A stretch of 45,435 nt of DNA from JAWLCQ01 sp041687095 (lineage in GTDB: Bacteria; Planctomycetota; Phycisphaerae; SM23-33), in NCBI GenBank assembly GCA_041687095.1, contig JAWLCQ010000019.1, forward strand, positions 1 to 45,435, written 5' to 3'. Numbering within the stretch: position 1 is the first letter of the stretch; every line of letters begins with the position of its first letter. Made by a program: the position numbers and the translations under genes. The notes beneath the pieces were generated by a model. That model did not search any database and was not told where the DNA came from. It worked only from the letters and a program-made list of their open reading frames with translations. This document shows, piece by piece, positions 15,073 through 23,735 of the stretch.

Positions 15073-16092
15073 ATGAAAAAGGTTCGACTGGCGATCATCG
15101 GGTGCGGGGGGTACGTCCGCAACCACGTGCGGGCCATTCAGGACCATGTGAAGGGGTTCCAGCTCGTGGGGCTCTGCGACACCTTCCGCCCCAACGCCGA
15201 GCGGATCATGACCGAGTTCCCCGACCTCGCCAAGGCCCTCCCGGTGTATGAGGACCATGCGGCGCTGCTGAAGGAGCTTGAGCCCGAGGCGGTCATCATC
15301 TCCACTCCGCACACGCTGCACTTCCGCCACTGCTACGACGCCCTGTCGGCCGGGGCGCACGTGATGGTGGAGAAGCCCATGGTGACGAACTCCGACGACG
15401 CGCGGATGCTGGTGCGGCGGGCGAAGCAGAAGAATCGCATGCTGAACATCGCCGTGCAGGGCACGCACACCGACACGTTCGCCTACGCCCGCAAGCTGAT
15501 CACCGACGGGACGATGGGCCCGCTGCAACTCGTCACGGGCGTGATGGCGCAGGGGTGGCGGCTGGGGACGATGGGCAAGTGGCGGCAGGACCCGGCGCTG
15601 TCGGGCGGGGGGCAGTTGTACGACAGCACGGCGCATGTGCTGAGTTCGATCGTGTACCTGGTGGACTCCCCGGTGAAGGAGGCGTTCTGCTGGGCGGACA
15701 ACGTGGGCACGAAGGTGGACATCAACGCCGTCGGGACCATCCGCTTCGCCAACGGGTGCATGGCGACGATCACGAGCGGGGGCAACTGCCCGTCGTGGAA
15801 GTCGCACATGATGCTCCAGGGCGCCAACGCGTTCATGGAGATCAGCCCCCACGGTGGCAGTTTCACCGTCAACGGCTCGCAGTTGAAGGCCCCGATCATC
15901 GCCCCGCCCAAGAGCTGGAAGATCAAGACGGTCACGCCGGCGAAGAACTTCTACGACTCGATCCTCGGCAAGGACACCCCGCGCTGCCCGGGGCGCCTGG
16001 GTGTGATCCTCTCGGACCTGATGGACGCGCTGTACGAGTCCGTCCGCATCGGCGGCCCGGCCAGGGTCACCAAGAAGATGCCCAAGGAATAG
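15073..16092 (+). CDS. Gfo/Idh/MocA family oxidoreductase
   Basis: 339 residues from the ATG at 15073, preceded by GGAGAAGG. The N-terminal Rossmann fold (VRLAIIGCGGYVRNHVRAI, 4-22) binds NAD(P). The family EKP motif is at 100-102 (VMVEKPMV), and the C-terminal alpha/beta domain contains the GGGQLYDSTAHVLSSIVYL segment, which carries a His and Asp at substrate-binding positions. Members oxidise or reduce sugars, inositols and related polyols in the cytoplasm. Planctomycetota carry many paralogues, so the substrate cannot be named. It lacks a Tat signal, unlike the secreted members. It is followed by repeat DNA. Confidence 0.92.
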   Translation: MKKVRLAIIGCGGYVRNHVRAIQDHVKGFQLVGLCDTFRPNAERIMTEFPDLAKALPVYEDHAALLKELEPEAVIISTPHTLHFRHCYDALSAGAHVMVEKPMVTNSDDARMLVRRAKQKNRMLNIAVQGTHTDTFAYARKLITDGTMGPLQLVTGVMAQGWRLGTMGKWRQDPALSGGGQLYDSTAHVLSSIVYLVDSPVKEAFCWADNVGTKVDINAVGTIRFANGCMATITSGGNCPSWKSHMMLQGANAFMEISPHGGSFTVNGSQLKAPIIAPPKSWKIKTVTPAKNFYDSILGKDTPRCPGRLGVILSDLMDALYESVRIGGPARVTKKMPKE

Positions 16093-16096
16093 CCCC

Positions 16097-16174
16097 CACC
16101 TCCTGCGCCGGGGGTCTCCTGACTCACGGCGCGCCGGGCAACGCGCGCACCTCCTGCGCCGGGGGTCTCCTGAC
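16097..16174 (+). repeat. 27-bp direct repeat pair (CTCCTGCGCCGGGGGTCTCC type)
   Basis: Two exact 27-bp copies at 16097-16123 and 16148-16174. A related palindrome, CGTTGGGGGTC-AGGA-GACCCCCAACG, lies at 16405-16430 in the same gap. Both share the GGGGGTC / CTCCTGAC text, so they are probably parts of one repeat family. The gap 16093-16567 (475 bp) has no supported gene. Confidence 0.75.
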
Positions 16175-16249
16175 CCCCGGCGTCCGGGAGGGGCGAGGGG
16201 CGCCTCCGCGGCAGCGCCGTTGGAGCGGTCCCTTCGCGGCGGCCCTTAA

Positions 16250-16277
16250 TCAGCTATCAGCTTTCAGCGATCAGCCG
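16250..16277. repeat. TCAGCTA heptamer array
   Basis: Four 7-nt units: TCAGCTA, TCAGCTT, TCAGCGA, TCAGCCG. They are related to the reverse complement of the GCTGAAA array at 1858-1902. It runs straight into the 24-bp tandem repeat. Confidence 0.75.
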
Positions 16278-16339
16278 ACAGGCTCAGGGCCCAGCGCTTC
16301 GACAGGCTCAGGACCCAGCGCTTCGACAGGCTCAGGACC
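16275..16339. repeat. 24-bp tandem repeat (CTTCGACAGGCTCAGGACC type)
   Basis: Two exact 24-bp units (16292-16315, 16316-16339) follow a partial, slightly diverged unit. Because 24 is a multiple of three, the minus strand translates as a false GPEPVEAL peptide repeat. The CTTCGACAGGCTCAGG text is widespread in environmental genomes as intergenic repeat DNA. Confidence 0.8.
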
Positions 16340-16404
16340 ATGCGGCCGCCGCGACCGAAGCGCCGCCATAACGCTATCGCGGAAGCGTCCCGCTCGTTCC
16401 GGGA

Positions 16405-16430
16405 CGTTGGGGGTCAGGAGACCCCCAACG
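16405..16430. terminator. Perfect 11-bp stem hairpin downstream of the DUF202 gene
   Basis: CGTTGGGGGTC, loop AGGA, GACCCCCAACG. It lies about 140 bp beyond the stop of the minus-strand DUF202 gene and also in the tail of the plus-strand oxidoreductase transcript. There is no T-run on either side, so it may act as an mRNA-stabilising hairpin rather than an intrinsic terminator. Confidence 0.4.
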
Positions 16431-16567
16431 CACGCGCTTGAGGCGTCGCACGCGTATGGGGCGTCACGGACGCTGGGGGCATCGCAGGCTGCCGTCTCCC
16501 GCCCGCGGTCTTCGGCCTCCGGTTCCTGGCCTCCGGTCTTCGGCAAATTCTCACGCCGCCACCGTCC

Positions 16568-16858
16568 TCACACCCGCCGCCGGATCTGCGCGCGGATGCG
16601 GAGGTAGTGTCGGACACCGATCAGCAGCGTGATCGCACCCACGGGCACCAGGATCCAGCCCAGCACCGCCGTCGCATCGGAGTCGAAGAAGTGGACGAAC
16701 GACAGCCCCGCCGCCACGAACGCCAACGCCGTCCGCACATACGCCAGCAGCGTCCGCTCGTTCGCCAGTATCGTGCGGTCCACGGCCAGCCAGTCGCGAG
16801 AGGACGGCGACACGCCGTCGGTGGGGGGAGTGGACGGGGTCGGATTCTTCTCACTCAT
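16568..16858 (-). CDS. DUF202 (YidH-like) small membrane protein
   Basis: 96 residues from the ATG at 16858; a GTG two codons upstream overlaps the stop of the previous gene (GTGA) and is the alternative. The DUF202 signature RDWLAVDRTILANERTLLAY is followed by two membrane helices (about 41-60 and 67-88) and a basic tail. The family has no settled function; it sits in the cytoplasmic membrane. It starts 2 bp after the alpha-galactosidase-like gene ends, so the two are co-transcribed, though no functional link is known. Confidence 0.85.
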   Translation of the reverse strand: MSEKNPTPSTPPTDGVSPSSRDWLAVDRTILANERTLLAYVRTALAFVAAGLSFVHFFDSDATAVLGWILVPVGAITLLIGVRHYLRIRAQIRRRV

Positions 16859-16860
16859 GG

Positions 16861-18849
16861 TCACTGCACCTCATATCGCAGCAGCCGGTAGCCCGGCCGC
16901 TCGGGGATGTGGAACACCGCCTCCCCGTCGGGCTCGACGCGGAGGTCCCGCGCGGCCCCGGTCAGCAGGTTCGTGAGCGTGAGCGTGGTGTCGCGGATGA
17001 AGCGCAGGCGCAGGCGGCCGTGCTCGAGTTCGCTGTGCGGTTCGCGGAAGAGCAGGAGATACCCGCGTGCGCCCTCCCCGCAGACGCACTGGAACCCGGC
17101 CCAGTTGGCCCCGTCGGGCCGGTCGCCGATGGGGTAGACGATCCCGCCGTACAGCTCCTCGCGGACGGAGCGGTAGGCGGCGAGGAGGCGGCGGACGTTG
17201 TCGCGCACCTCGCCCGTGAAGTTCTGCGTGAGCGTGAACAGCAGCGGGGTGCCCATGAGGGCGATGGCGGTGCAGTAGTCCGCGGGGTAGGTCGAGGCGT
17301 CGCTGAGGGCTGGGTTCACGAGCGCGGGGTTCTGCACCGTGAGCTGGAAGCGGTGGAGGTTGACGTACTTCGCAAGCTGCCAGACGTCGCGGAGCATCGT
17401 GTGCGGGCGGTAGGCGACGTTGGGGGGGATGTGGGCGCGGCGGTTGGAGAGGTACACGGACCCGTACTCCCGCCCAAACCAGTACCCGAACCGCGAGTCG
17501 TTCTCCGTCACGTCCCAGTTCACGCGGACGCCGTGGCCCGTGTGCCGCACGAACTGCCGCACCTTGCCCATCAACTCCTCGATCTGCCCGTGCCAGCCGA
17601 ACTGGACGAAGTCGAGCTTGTACTGCACGAACCCGCCTTCCTCCCAGGCGGCGATGAGTTCCTCCAGCGAGATGTCCTGCGCCGCAGCCCACAGCCCGAG
17701 CTTCACGCCCCTCTCGCGGGCGTACTCGGCGAGGGGACCCCAGCCGCCGGGGAACCGCTGCGCGTCGGGCGTCCACGGGCCCTTGCCCGGGGCGGTGGCG
17801 GCGGGGGGGACCTGCCAGCCGTCGTCGACCTGTTGCACGTCGATGCCCAGGTCCGCCTGCGAGTCGATCTCGGAGCGGACGACGTCGGCGGTGGCGAGGT
17901 CGCGGGAGCGGCGGGGGGCATGGAGTTCGCCCCCGCCCCAGATGTTGGCGAGGATGTAGATGTCGCGCTGGGGGTCCAGGGGGTAGCGGACGCGGTCGAA
18001 GCTCTTGAGGGCCCGCTCGCGCTCGTCATCGCCCCCGGCGTACAGGACCGTCCAGTGCGCCCAGGCGAAGCGGAAGCGGTCGGGGATGACCTCCTGCGGC
18101 AGGACGCCCCAGCCGGTGGACTGCACGCCCCCGGGAGTGGACAGGCGGAAGTGCCCGGTGTCGTGCCCGTGCTGGTTGACGCATTTGTGGGACTCCTTCA
18201 CGAGGCACAGCCCCTCGCCCTCGCGGGCGTCCTCCAGGCATAGCACGCTCGCCCACTCGTTCCACACCGTTCCCGCCAGGGGGTTCGCCCCGTGCTCGAG
18301 TTCCACTTCGTGCAGCAGGTCCAGGTGGGTGTCGTTGCGGTGCTGCGTGTCGTTGTAGTAGCCCAGGAAGCGGCGGGAGCAGTGGGCGGGATCGACGGGC
18401 AGGGTCTCGACGCGGTCGGTGATGGCGTCCCAGGGCAGGGCGCGGGAGGGTTCGGCGCGGATGGCGAGCTGCGTCCGCAGCCCGCAGGCGTCGGGGTACG
18501 CCCACACGAGGAACCGCACCACGAGGCCTTGGGCGGGGTAGCGGATGTCGGCGGCGACGGACAGGTGGGGGGCGGTGAAGCCCTCGTCGTCGCTGCGGTC
18601 GGCCGACAGGGAGAGCAACTCGCCCTCGGGCGGGTCGTCGGTCTGCCCGGGCAGGGCCCAGTCGCAGGCGGTGCGGGCGCGGCAGGGCCACGCGTATCCG
18701 GTGGTCTCGTCGCCGAGGGCGACGGTGGCGAATCCCCGCCCCGTCCACCGCCACGTCCGCCGCACACGGCCGGTGGTGACGGTGAGTTCGTTGTTGGCGT
18801 AGATGGCCCGGGCGGCCTGGAACTCTCCAAGGGTCTGCGTCTGCGTCAT
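16861..18849 (-). CDS. Alpha-galactosidase-like glycoside hydrolase (GH36/clan GH-D)
   Basis: 662 residues from the ATG at 18849, with GAGG upstream. An N-terminal beta-sandwich (about 1-270) precedes a TIM barrel with QQVDDGWQ (339-346) and VQYKLDFVQFG (408-418); D413 of KLD is at the position of the GH36/GH27 nucleophile. VNWDVTENDSRFGYW and the later ATYP-like SDASTYPADYC are plausible acid/base-side segments. A C-terminal beta domain ends in PERPGYRLLRYEVQ. Clan GH-D members hydrolyse alpha-galactosides and related alpha-linked sugars. No signal peptide is seen, so it is cytoplasmic. Substrate is not fixed by sequence; an uncharacterised GH36-like subgroup is likely. Confidence 0.75.
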   Translation of the reverse strand: MTQTQTLGEFQAARAIYANNELTVTTGRVRRTWRWTGRGFATVALGDETTGYAWPCRARTACDWALPGQTDDPPEGELLSLSADRSDDEGFTAPHLSVAADIRYPAQGLVVRFLVWAYPDACGLRTQLAIRAEPSRALPWDAITDRVETLPVDPAHCSRRFLGYYNDTQHRNDTHLDLLHEVELEHGANPLAGTVWNEWASVLCLEDAREGEGLCLVKESHKCVNQHGHDTGHFRLSTPGGVQSTGWGVLPQEVIPDRFRFAWAHWTVLYAGGDDERERALKSFDRVRYPLDPQRDIYILANIWGGGELHAPRRSRDLATADVVRSEIDSQADLGIDVQQVDDGWQVPPAATAPGKGPWTPDAQRFPGGWGPLAEYARERGVKLGLWAAAQDISLEELIAAWEEGGFVQYKLDFVQFGWHGQIEELMGKVRQFVRHTGHGVRVNWDVTENDSRFGYWFGREYGSVYLSNRRAHIPPNVAYRPHTMLRDVWQLAKYVNLHRFQLTVQNPALVNPALSDASTYPADYCTAIALMGTPLLFTLTQNFTGEVRDNVRRLLAAYRSVREELYGGIVYPIGDRPDGANWAGFQCVCGEGARGYLLLFREPHSELEHGRLRLRFIRDTTLTLTNLLTGAARDLRVEPDGEAVFHIPERPGYRLLRYEVQ

Positions 18850-18947
18850 CGGGGGTATCCTCTGCCTTTCGGACCGCAGAGGATAGCGGATCGAGGGGGC
18901 GTGTGCGAGGGGGATGCGCCCGGGGCCATCGCATGTCCGCGTTTCCG

Positions 18948-19113
18948 TGGCATGGGCGTCTCGCCCATGGGTCCCACGGGCATCTTGCCCGTGGCGTTCG
19001 GCGGAGAAACCTCCGTGAACTGGGGGTGGTTTGGGCTCGCAGGGAGGCCGTTGTCGCCTCTCGGCAGGGGCGAGACGCCCCTGCGACACACGGGCGAGAC
19101 GCCCGTGCCACGG
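18948..19113. repeat. Family F cluster of four GGGCGAGACGCCC-type hairpins
   Basis: Four hairpins share one design: CATGGGCGTCTCGCCCATG (18951-18969), CACGGGCATCTTGCCCGTG (18974-18992), AGGGGCGAGACGCCCCT (19066-19082) and CACGGGCGAGACGCCCGTG (19089-19107). CCGTGGCA and TGCCACGG close the cluster, and a direct repeat of the GAGGGGATGCGCCC type flanks it (about 18906 and 19130). The 484-bp gap 18850-19333 holds this and no supported gene. Confidence 0.8.
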
Positions 19114-19333
19114 AGATGCGAGGGGATGCGCCCCGGGCGTTGCGCAAGGGGCGGAGGTTTCCGGCGGTTGGGGACGGGAGAATCCCCGAAACCCGGAGGG
19201 GGGGGCGGCGTTTAATCTGTGTCATCGCGGCGGTCCGGCGGGTACAGTTGCTGGACTTGCCATACGGCGGGCGGACGGCGCCTGCGGAAGAGAGCGGACC
19301 CCCTGGGGTCCCGGAGTTGGAGAGAGCACGAAC

Positions 19334-20362
19334 ATGGCCGAGCAGGAAAACAAGATCACCCCGAAGGTCGCCGAGGAGTTCGCCCAGTTGATCACGAACG
19401 TGCAGCGGGAGATCCGCCGCGTGATCGTCGGGCAGGACAACATGGTCACGCTGACGCTCCAGACGATCTTCTGCCACTCGCACGCCCTGCTGCTGGGCGT
19501 CCCGGGCCTGGCCAAGACGCTGCTGGTGACGACGATCGGCAAGTCGATCGGCATCGCCTCCCGCCGCATCCAGTTCACCCCGGACCTCATGCCCTCGGAC
19601 ATCACGGGGACGGAGATCATCCAGGAGAACCCCGAGACCGGGCGCAAGGAGTTCGTCTTCGTGAAGGGCCCGATCTTCACGAACATGCTGCTCGCCGACG
19701 AGATCAACCGCACGCCCCCCAAGACGCAGGCGGCGCTGCTGGAGGCGATGCAGGAGCGGCAGATCTCCGCGGGCAACGTGTTGTACCCGCTGGCCCTGCC
19801 GTTCTTCGTCCTCGCCACCCAGAACCCCATCGAGCAGGAGGGCACGTACAACCTGCCCGAGGCCCAGCTTGACCGGTTCATGTACCTCATCAAGGTCGAC
19901 TACCCCGAGGGCAAGGACGAGGTCGAGATCCTCCGCCGCACGACGACCAACTACCGCGACGACCCGCAGCAGGTCATGACGGGCGAGGACATCCTCAAGT
20001 ACCAGCGGATCATCCGCGACGTGCTGGTCCGCGACGACATCTACGAGTACGTCGTCCGCCTGGTGCAGGCGACGCGGATCACCAAGGACTACTGCCTGCC
20101 CTACTGCAAGGAGTGGGTCGCCTGGGGCGCCGGGCCCCGCGCCTGCCAGTACCTCATCCTGGGGGCCAAGGCCACCGCCTTCTTCGCCGGCCGCCCCCAC
20201 GTCACCACCGCCGACATCCACGCCGTCGCCAAGCCCGTGCTTCGCCACCGCATCATCGTCAACTACGCCGCCATCTCCGAAGGGATCACCTCCGACAGCG
20301 TCATCGAGCGGATCCTCGACGAGGTGCCCACGCCCGAAAAGGCGGCGAAGGTCACGGCGTAG
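19334..20362 (+). CDS. MoxR-family AAA+ ATPase
   Basis: 342 residues from the ATG at 19334, with GGAGAGAG upstream. MoxR ATPases act as chaperones on von Willebrand A (VWA) proteins. Visible are IVGQDNMV (31-38), Walker A GVPGLAKT (55-62), Walker B LLADEIN, PKTQAALLEAMQE, the sensor-1 segment FVLATQNPIEQEGTYNLPEAQLDRF, and a C-terminal helical lid. It is cytoplasmic. It heads a cluster whose next three genes all carry VWA or DUF58 folds, its expected clients. The gap to the next gene (20363-20679) holds a heptamer-flanked repeat, which may separate their expression. Confidence 0.95.
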   Translation: MAEQENKITPKVAEEFAQLITNVQREIRRVIVGQDNMVTLTLQTIFCHSHALLLGVPGLAKTLLVTTIGKSIGIASRRIQFTPDLMPSDITGTEIIQENPETGRKEFVFVKGPIFTNMLLADEINRTPPKTQAALLEAMQERQISAGNVLYPLALPFFVLATQNPIEQEGTYNLPEAQLDRFMYLIKVDYPEGKDEVEILRRTTTNYRDDPQQVMTGEDILKYQRIIRDVLVRDDIYEYVVRLVQATRITKDYCLPYCKEWVAWGAGPRACQYLILGAKATAFFAGRPHVTTADIHAVAKPVLRHRIIVNYAAISEGITSDSVIERILDEVPTPEKAAKVTA

Positions 20363-20366
20363 CAGG

Positions 20367-20658
20367 CGATTTCGGATCTGGGATTTCGGGATTCGGATTG
20401 GTCCCCACGCGCTATCGGCGTGGGCGACGAGTGGAAGGCCGAAGGAATGGGCCGCGGAGGCGCGGAGATGCAGAGAGCTGCGGATTGCGGATTCCCGCCT
20501 TGCCGGCGTTGTTCCTGCTTTCAAGCGTTCTGAGGGTGTTTCGATGAACTGCCGGACCACGAACATGAGCGAAGGACGATACCGCCCCCACGCGGGGGAA
20601 CTCGCGCGCTGCGCCGCTGCGCTGTCCGGCAAATCCGAAATCCGGAATCCGAATTCCG
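20367..20658. repeat. 292-bp element bounded by inverted heptamer arrays
   Basis: The left end is five heptamers (CGATTTC, GGATCTG, GGATTTC, GGGATTC, GGATTGG; 20367-20401). The right end is four (AAATCCG, AAATCCG, GAATCCG, AATTCCG; 20631-20658), the same type in inverted orientation. The interior has a short hairpin (CCCCACGCG...CGTGGG), a TGCGGAT doublet and a GCGGAGGCGCGGAG motif, and no supported gene. It interrupts the MoxR operon just before the DUF58 gene. Confidence 0.75.
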
Positions 20659-20679
20659 AAAGGTCCCCGGAGGTGCGTC

Positions 20680-21606
20680 GTGGCTGAGCGTTCGCGCAAC
20701 GCGGCTCTGCTGGACGATGTCCTGACCCCGTCGGCGAAGGATGCGCTGCGGCACCTGGAGCTGTACGCGCGGCGGATGGTCGAGGGCCTCCTGCACGGGG
20801 CGCACCGCTCGAAGCGCAAGGGCTACGGGGACAACTTCGACCACCACAAGAACTACCAGCCCGGGGACCCGCTGAAGCACATCGACTGGAAGGTCTCCGC
20901 CCGCCACGACCGCTACTACGTCAAGCGCTACCTGGAGCGCACCGCCCTGCGGGTCCGCATCGTCGTGGACCGCTCGGGCTCGATGCTCCAGCGGACGGGC
21001 GAGCTGCCCACCAAGTACCTGCAGGCCGCCCGCACCGCCGCCGCCCTGGCGTACCTCATCCTCCGCCAGGGCGACAGCGTGGGCCTCACGCTCACGTCGC
21101 TGGAGCGGACGACCTGGCTGCCCGTGCGATCGGTCAACACGCACCTGGTGGCGATCCTGCAGGCGCTGGCGAACACCGAGCCCGTCGCGCAGGACGGGCT
21201 GCAGACGTGCCTCCGCACCATCGTCGACCGCACCGAGCCCAAGGGCCTCATCGCCGTCGTGTCGGACATGATGTACGACCCCGCCCCCGTCCAGCGCGAA
21301 CTGGGACGCCTCCAGGCCCAGGGCCACGAGGTGCTGCTCCTGCAGCTCCGCGACCCCACCGAGGAGGACTTCCCGTTCAATCGCTGGGTGCAGTTCCACG
21401 ACCTGGAGAACGCCGGGGTCAAGCACCGGCTCGACGCGGCCATCCTCAAGCGGATCTACCGCGAGGAGTACCAGGCCCTGATCCAGGAGTGGGAGGCGTG
21501 GGCGAAGAAGTACAACGTCCACTTCGTGAGCTTCCGCACCGAGGAGCACGTCGAGACCGTGCTCTCCCAGTACATCGCGTTCCGCGAGGAGATCTTCGGG
21601 AAATAG
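20680..21606 (+). CDS. DUF58 (VWA-like) protein
   Basis: 308 residues from a GTG at 20680 with GGAGG at good spacing. The DUF58 hallmark is complete: KGYGDNFDHHKNYQPGDPLK (47-66), then HIDWKVSARHDRYYVKRYLE (67-86). A MIDAS motif DRSGS (97-101) binds a divalent metal. There is no membrane helix, so it is probably a cytoplasmic partner of the MoxR ATPase. Genes of this pair occur together very widely, usually next to membrane VWA proteins as here. It ends 1 bp before the next gene starts, so translation is coupled. Biochemical role is unknown in most systems. Confidence 0.93.
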   Translation: MAERSRNAALLDDVLTPSAKDALRHLELYARRMVEGLLHGAHRSKRKGYGDNFDHHKNYQPGDPLKHIDWKVSARHDRYYVKRYLERTALRVRIVVDRSGSMLQRTGELPTKYLQAARTAAALAYLILRQGDSVGLTLTSLERTTWLPVRSVNTHLVAILQALANTEPVAQDGLQTCLRTIVDRTEPKGLIAVVSDMMYDPAPVQRELGRLQAQGHEVLLLQLRDPTEEDFPFNRWVQFHDLENAGVKHRLDAAILKRIYREEYQALIQEWEAWAKKYNVHFVSFRTEEHVETVLSQYIAFREEIFGK

Positions 21607-21607
21607 C

Positions 21608-23734
21608 ATGCTGGTGTATAACCCTGCATTTCTGTGGGCCCTGCTGCTGGGATCGGTCCCGATCCTCATCTACCTGCTCATGCGGTACCGCTCCCTCAAG
21701 GTCCGCTGGGGCTCGAACTACGTCCTGGAACGGGCGATCGAGAAGCTCAAGAAGAAGCGCTACTGGGACCAGATCCTCCTGATCGCCCTGCGCGTGCTGG
21801 CCATCATGGCCATCGCCTTCGCCTTCGCCCGCCCCGCCTCCCACGCCAAGGACGCCGGGGTCTCCGGGGTGCACCACGTCGTGGTCATCGACACGTCCTA
21901 CAGCCTGCTCAGCGGGCAGCGCGACGCGTCGCGGTGGCAGCGAGGCATGGAGCTGGTCGGGCGCGTCGCCTCCACCTGGGGCCGCTCCGACGTCTGGTCC
22001 CTCTACGTCCTCGATGACAACCCCCGCTGGGTCGTCGACTCCGGGGTCGTCACCACTCCCGAGGCCACCCTCGCCACGCTCCAGGCCCTCGAGCCCACCG
22101 AGACCAGCGCCTCGCTCGCCAAAGCCTTCGAGACCCTCATCGCGAAGTTCCCCGACGCCTCCGACGTCGAGATCACCGTCCTCACCGACGACCAGGAGAC
22201 CGCCTGGAAGAACCTCGACCGCGTGAACGTCCCGGCGAACTGGTCGCCCACGATCTACTGGGTAAACCCCCCCCTGGACGACCGCGTCAACCTCGCCGTC
22301 ACCCGCGTCCGCTTCTCGGCCGAACGCGCCCTGGTGAAGCATCCGGTGCGGGTGTTCGTGAGCGTGAAGAACTTCTCCGCCGACCCCGTCCGCGACGCCG
22401 AGGTCGAGATCCTCCGCGACGGGGCGTTCTTCGACAAGGAGTCCGTCTCCCTCCTGCCCGGGCAGGAAACCGAGATCCACCGCGACCTGGTCTTCGACGA
22501 CGACGGGTCGCACTACGTCACCGCCCGCGTGGCCTCCGACGCCCTCGATTACGACAACGTCATGCATGCGGGCCTGCAGGTCGAGCCCACCTTCCGCCTC
22601 CTCGTCCTCCGCGACGGGGCCCACGCGGGCAAGTTCGACTCGTCCTGGCGGTTCCTCGACGTGCTCCACCGCGTTCAGGAGTACATCAACGAGTTCGACG
22701 AGCCCGTCTTCTCCCACGGGAAGCTCACGCTCTCCCAGACCGACGCCGACCCCGATCCCGCCCTCCTCGCGTCGGCGGACATCGTGGTCCTCGACGGCGG
22801 GCGGACCCTCACCCCCGAACTCGCCGAGCAGCTCCGCCGCTACGTCGCCGCCGGGGGCGGTCTGCTCCTCGCGGCCGACCAGAACGTCAGCAAGGAGACG
22901 TGGAACGATCTGCTCGGGTCCGCCAAGCTCCTGCCCGCCCCGCTGGAGCGCCTGCGGACGGAGAAGGGCGGCGGGCCGCGATTCCGCACCCTCGCGCGGT
23001 CGAAGTTCGAGGGGCTCTCCCTCAAGGCCTTCGACACCCCCGAGGAGGGCGAGATCAGCAACGCCCTGTTCTACGTCTGGTGGGACACCGCCGCTCCCAC
23101 GCCCCCCGCCCGCATCCTGCTGAACTACGACGACGGGGCCCCGTTCGCCGTCCAACTCCCCAACGAGCTGGGCAACGTCCTGATGACCACCGCCGGGCTC
23201 AACGGGTGGTGGAACAACCTCGTCGTCCGCGAGTTCTACGTTCCGCTGGTGTTCCGCCTGTCGTCGGAGGCCGCCTCCGGGGGCATCTTCCCCCGCGTCG
23301 TGCCCCTCCGCAGCCCCGTCCGCCTCCGCCTCTCGGACCCCGAGACCGTCCGGGGGGTCACCTTCCAGCCCGTCGACGCCGAGTCCGTGGTGCTCCAGCC
23401 CACCGACACGGCCGCGGGGCGGGTGGCGTCGGCGAACGAGGGATCGGCGAAGTCGGGCCTGGTGTCCATGCTGACCGCCCGCGAGGGCGGAGCGGCGAAG
23501 CGGGTGTACTACGGCGTGCAGGGGGAGCGGATGGATTCCGACCTGACCCCGATGGGCCGCGAGGCGCGGCGGCGGCTGACGGAGGACCTCCGCGCCGTCG
23601 AAGTCGCCGACTGGGATAGTTTCGACGAGGCCCTCCAACGCGCCCGCGCCTCCCGTGAGTGGCACCACTGGGTGATCCTCCTGGCCCTGGGCATGCTGGT
23701 GGGCGAGAAGCTCTTGGAGCGGAGATTCGTCTGA
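21608..23734 (+). CDS. BatA-like membrane protein with VWA domain
   Basis: 708 residues. The N-terminal BatA-type segment has two membrane helices (about 8-25 and 55-73, ending FAFARP), then a VWA domain with MIDAS DTSYS (95-99). A beta-sandwich (RVFVSVKNFSADPVRDAEVEILRDG) and a class I glutamine-amidotransferase-like fold (ADIVVLDGGRTLTPELAEQLRRYVAAGGGLLLA) follow, without a visible catalytic triad. One C-terminal membrane helix (about 686-703) closes the protein. The bulk between the helices therefore faces the periplasm. The gap to the DUF58 gene is 1 bp, and to the next gene 1 bp. Confidence 0.88.
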   Translation: MLVYNPAFLWALLLGSVPILIYLLMRYRSLKVRWGSNYVLERAIEKLKKKRYWDQILLIALRVLAIMAIAFAFARPASHAKDAGVSGVHHVVVIDTSYSLLSGQRDASRWQRGMELVGRVASTWGRSDVWSLYVLDDNPRWVVDSGVVTTPEATLATLQALEPTETSASLAKAFETLIAKFPDASDVEITVLTDDQETAWKNLDRVNVPANWSPTIYWVNPPLDDRVNLAVTRVRFSAERALVKHPVRVFVSVKNFSADPVRDAEVEILRDGAFFDKESVSLLPGQETEIHRDLVFDDDGSHYVTARVASDALDYDNVMHAGLQVEPTFRLLVLRDGAHAGKFDSSWRFLDVLHRVQEYINEFDEPVFSHGKLTLSQTDADPDPALLASADIVVLDGGRTLTPELAEQLRRYVAAGGGLLLAADQNVSKETWNDLLGSAKLLPAPLERLRTEKGGGPRFRTLARSKFEGLSLKAFDTPEEGEISNALFYVWWDTAAPTPPARILLNYDDGAPFAVQLPNELGNVLMTTAGLNGWWNNLVVREFYVPLVFRLSSEAASGGIFPRVVPLRSPVRLRLSDPETVRGVTFQPVDAESVVLQPTDTAAGRVASANEGSAKSGLVSMLTAREGGAAKRVYYGVQGERMDSDLTPMGREARRRLTEDLRAVEVADWDSFDEALQRARASREWHHWVILLALGMLVGEKLLERRFV

Positions 23735-23735
23735 C

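Noticed and set aside
16271..16546. 91-residue minus-strand frame with GPEPVEAL repeats
   Set aside because: It is translation of the 24-bp tandem repeat and neighbouring palindromes, with no start signal.
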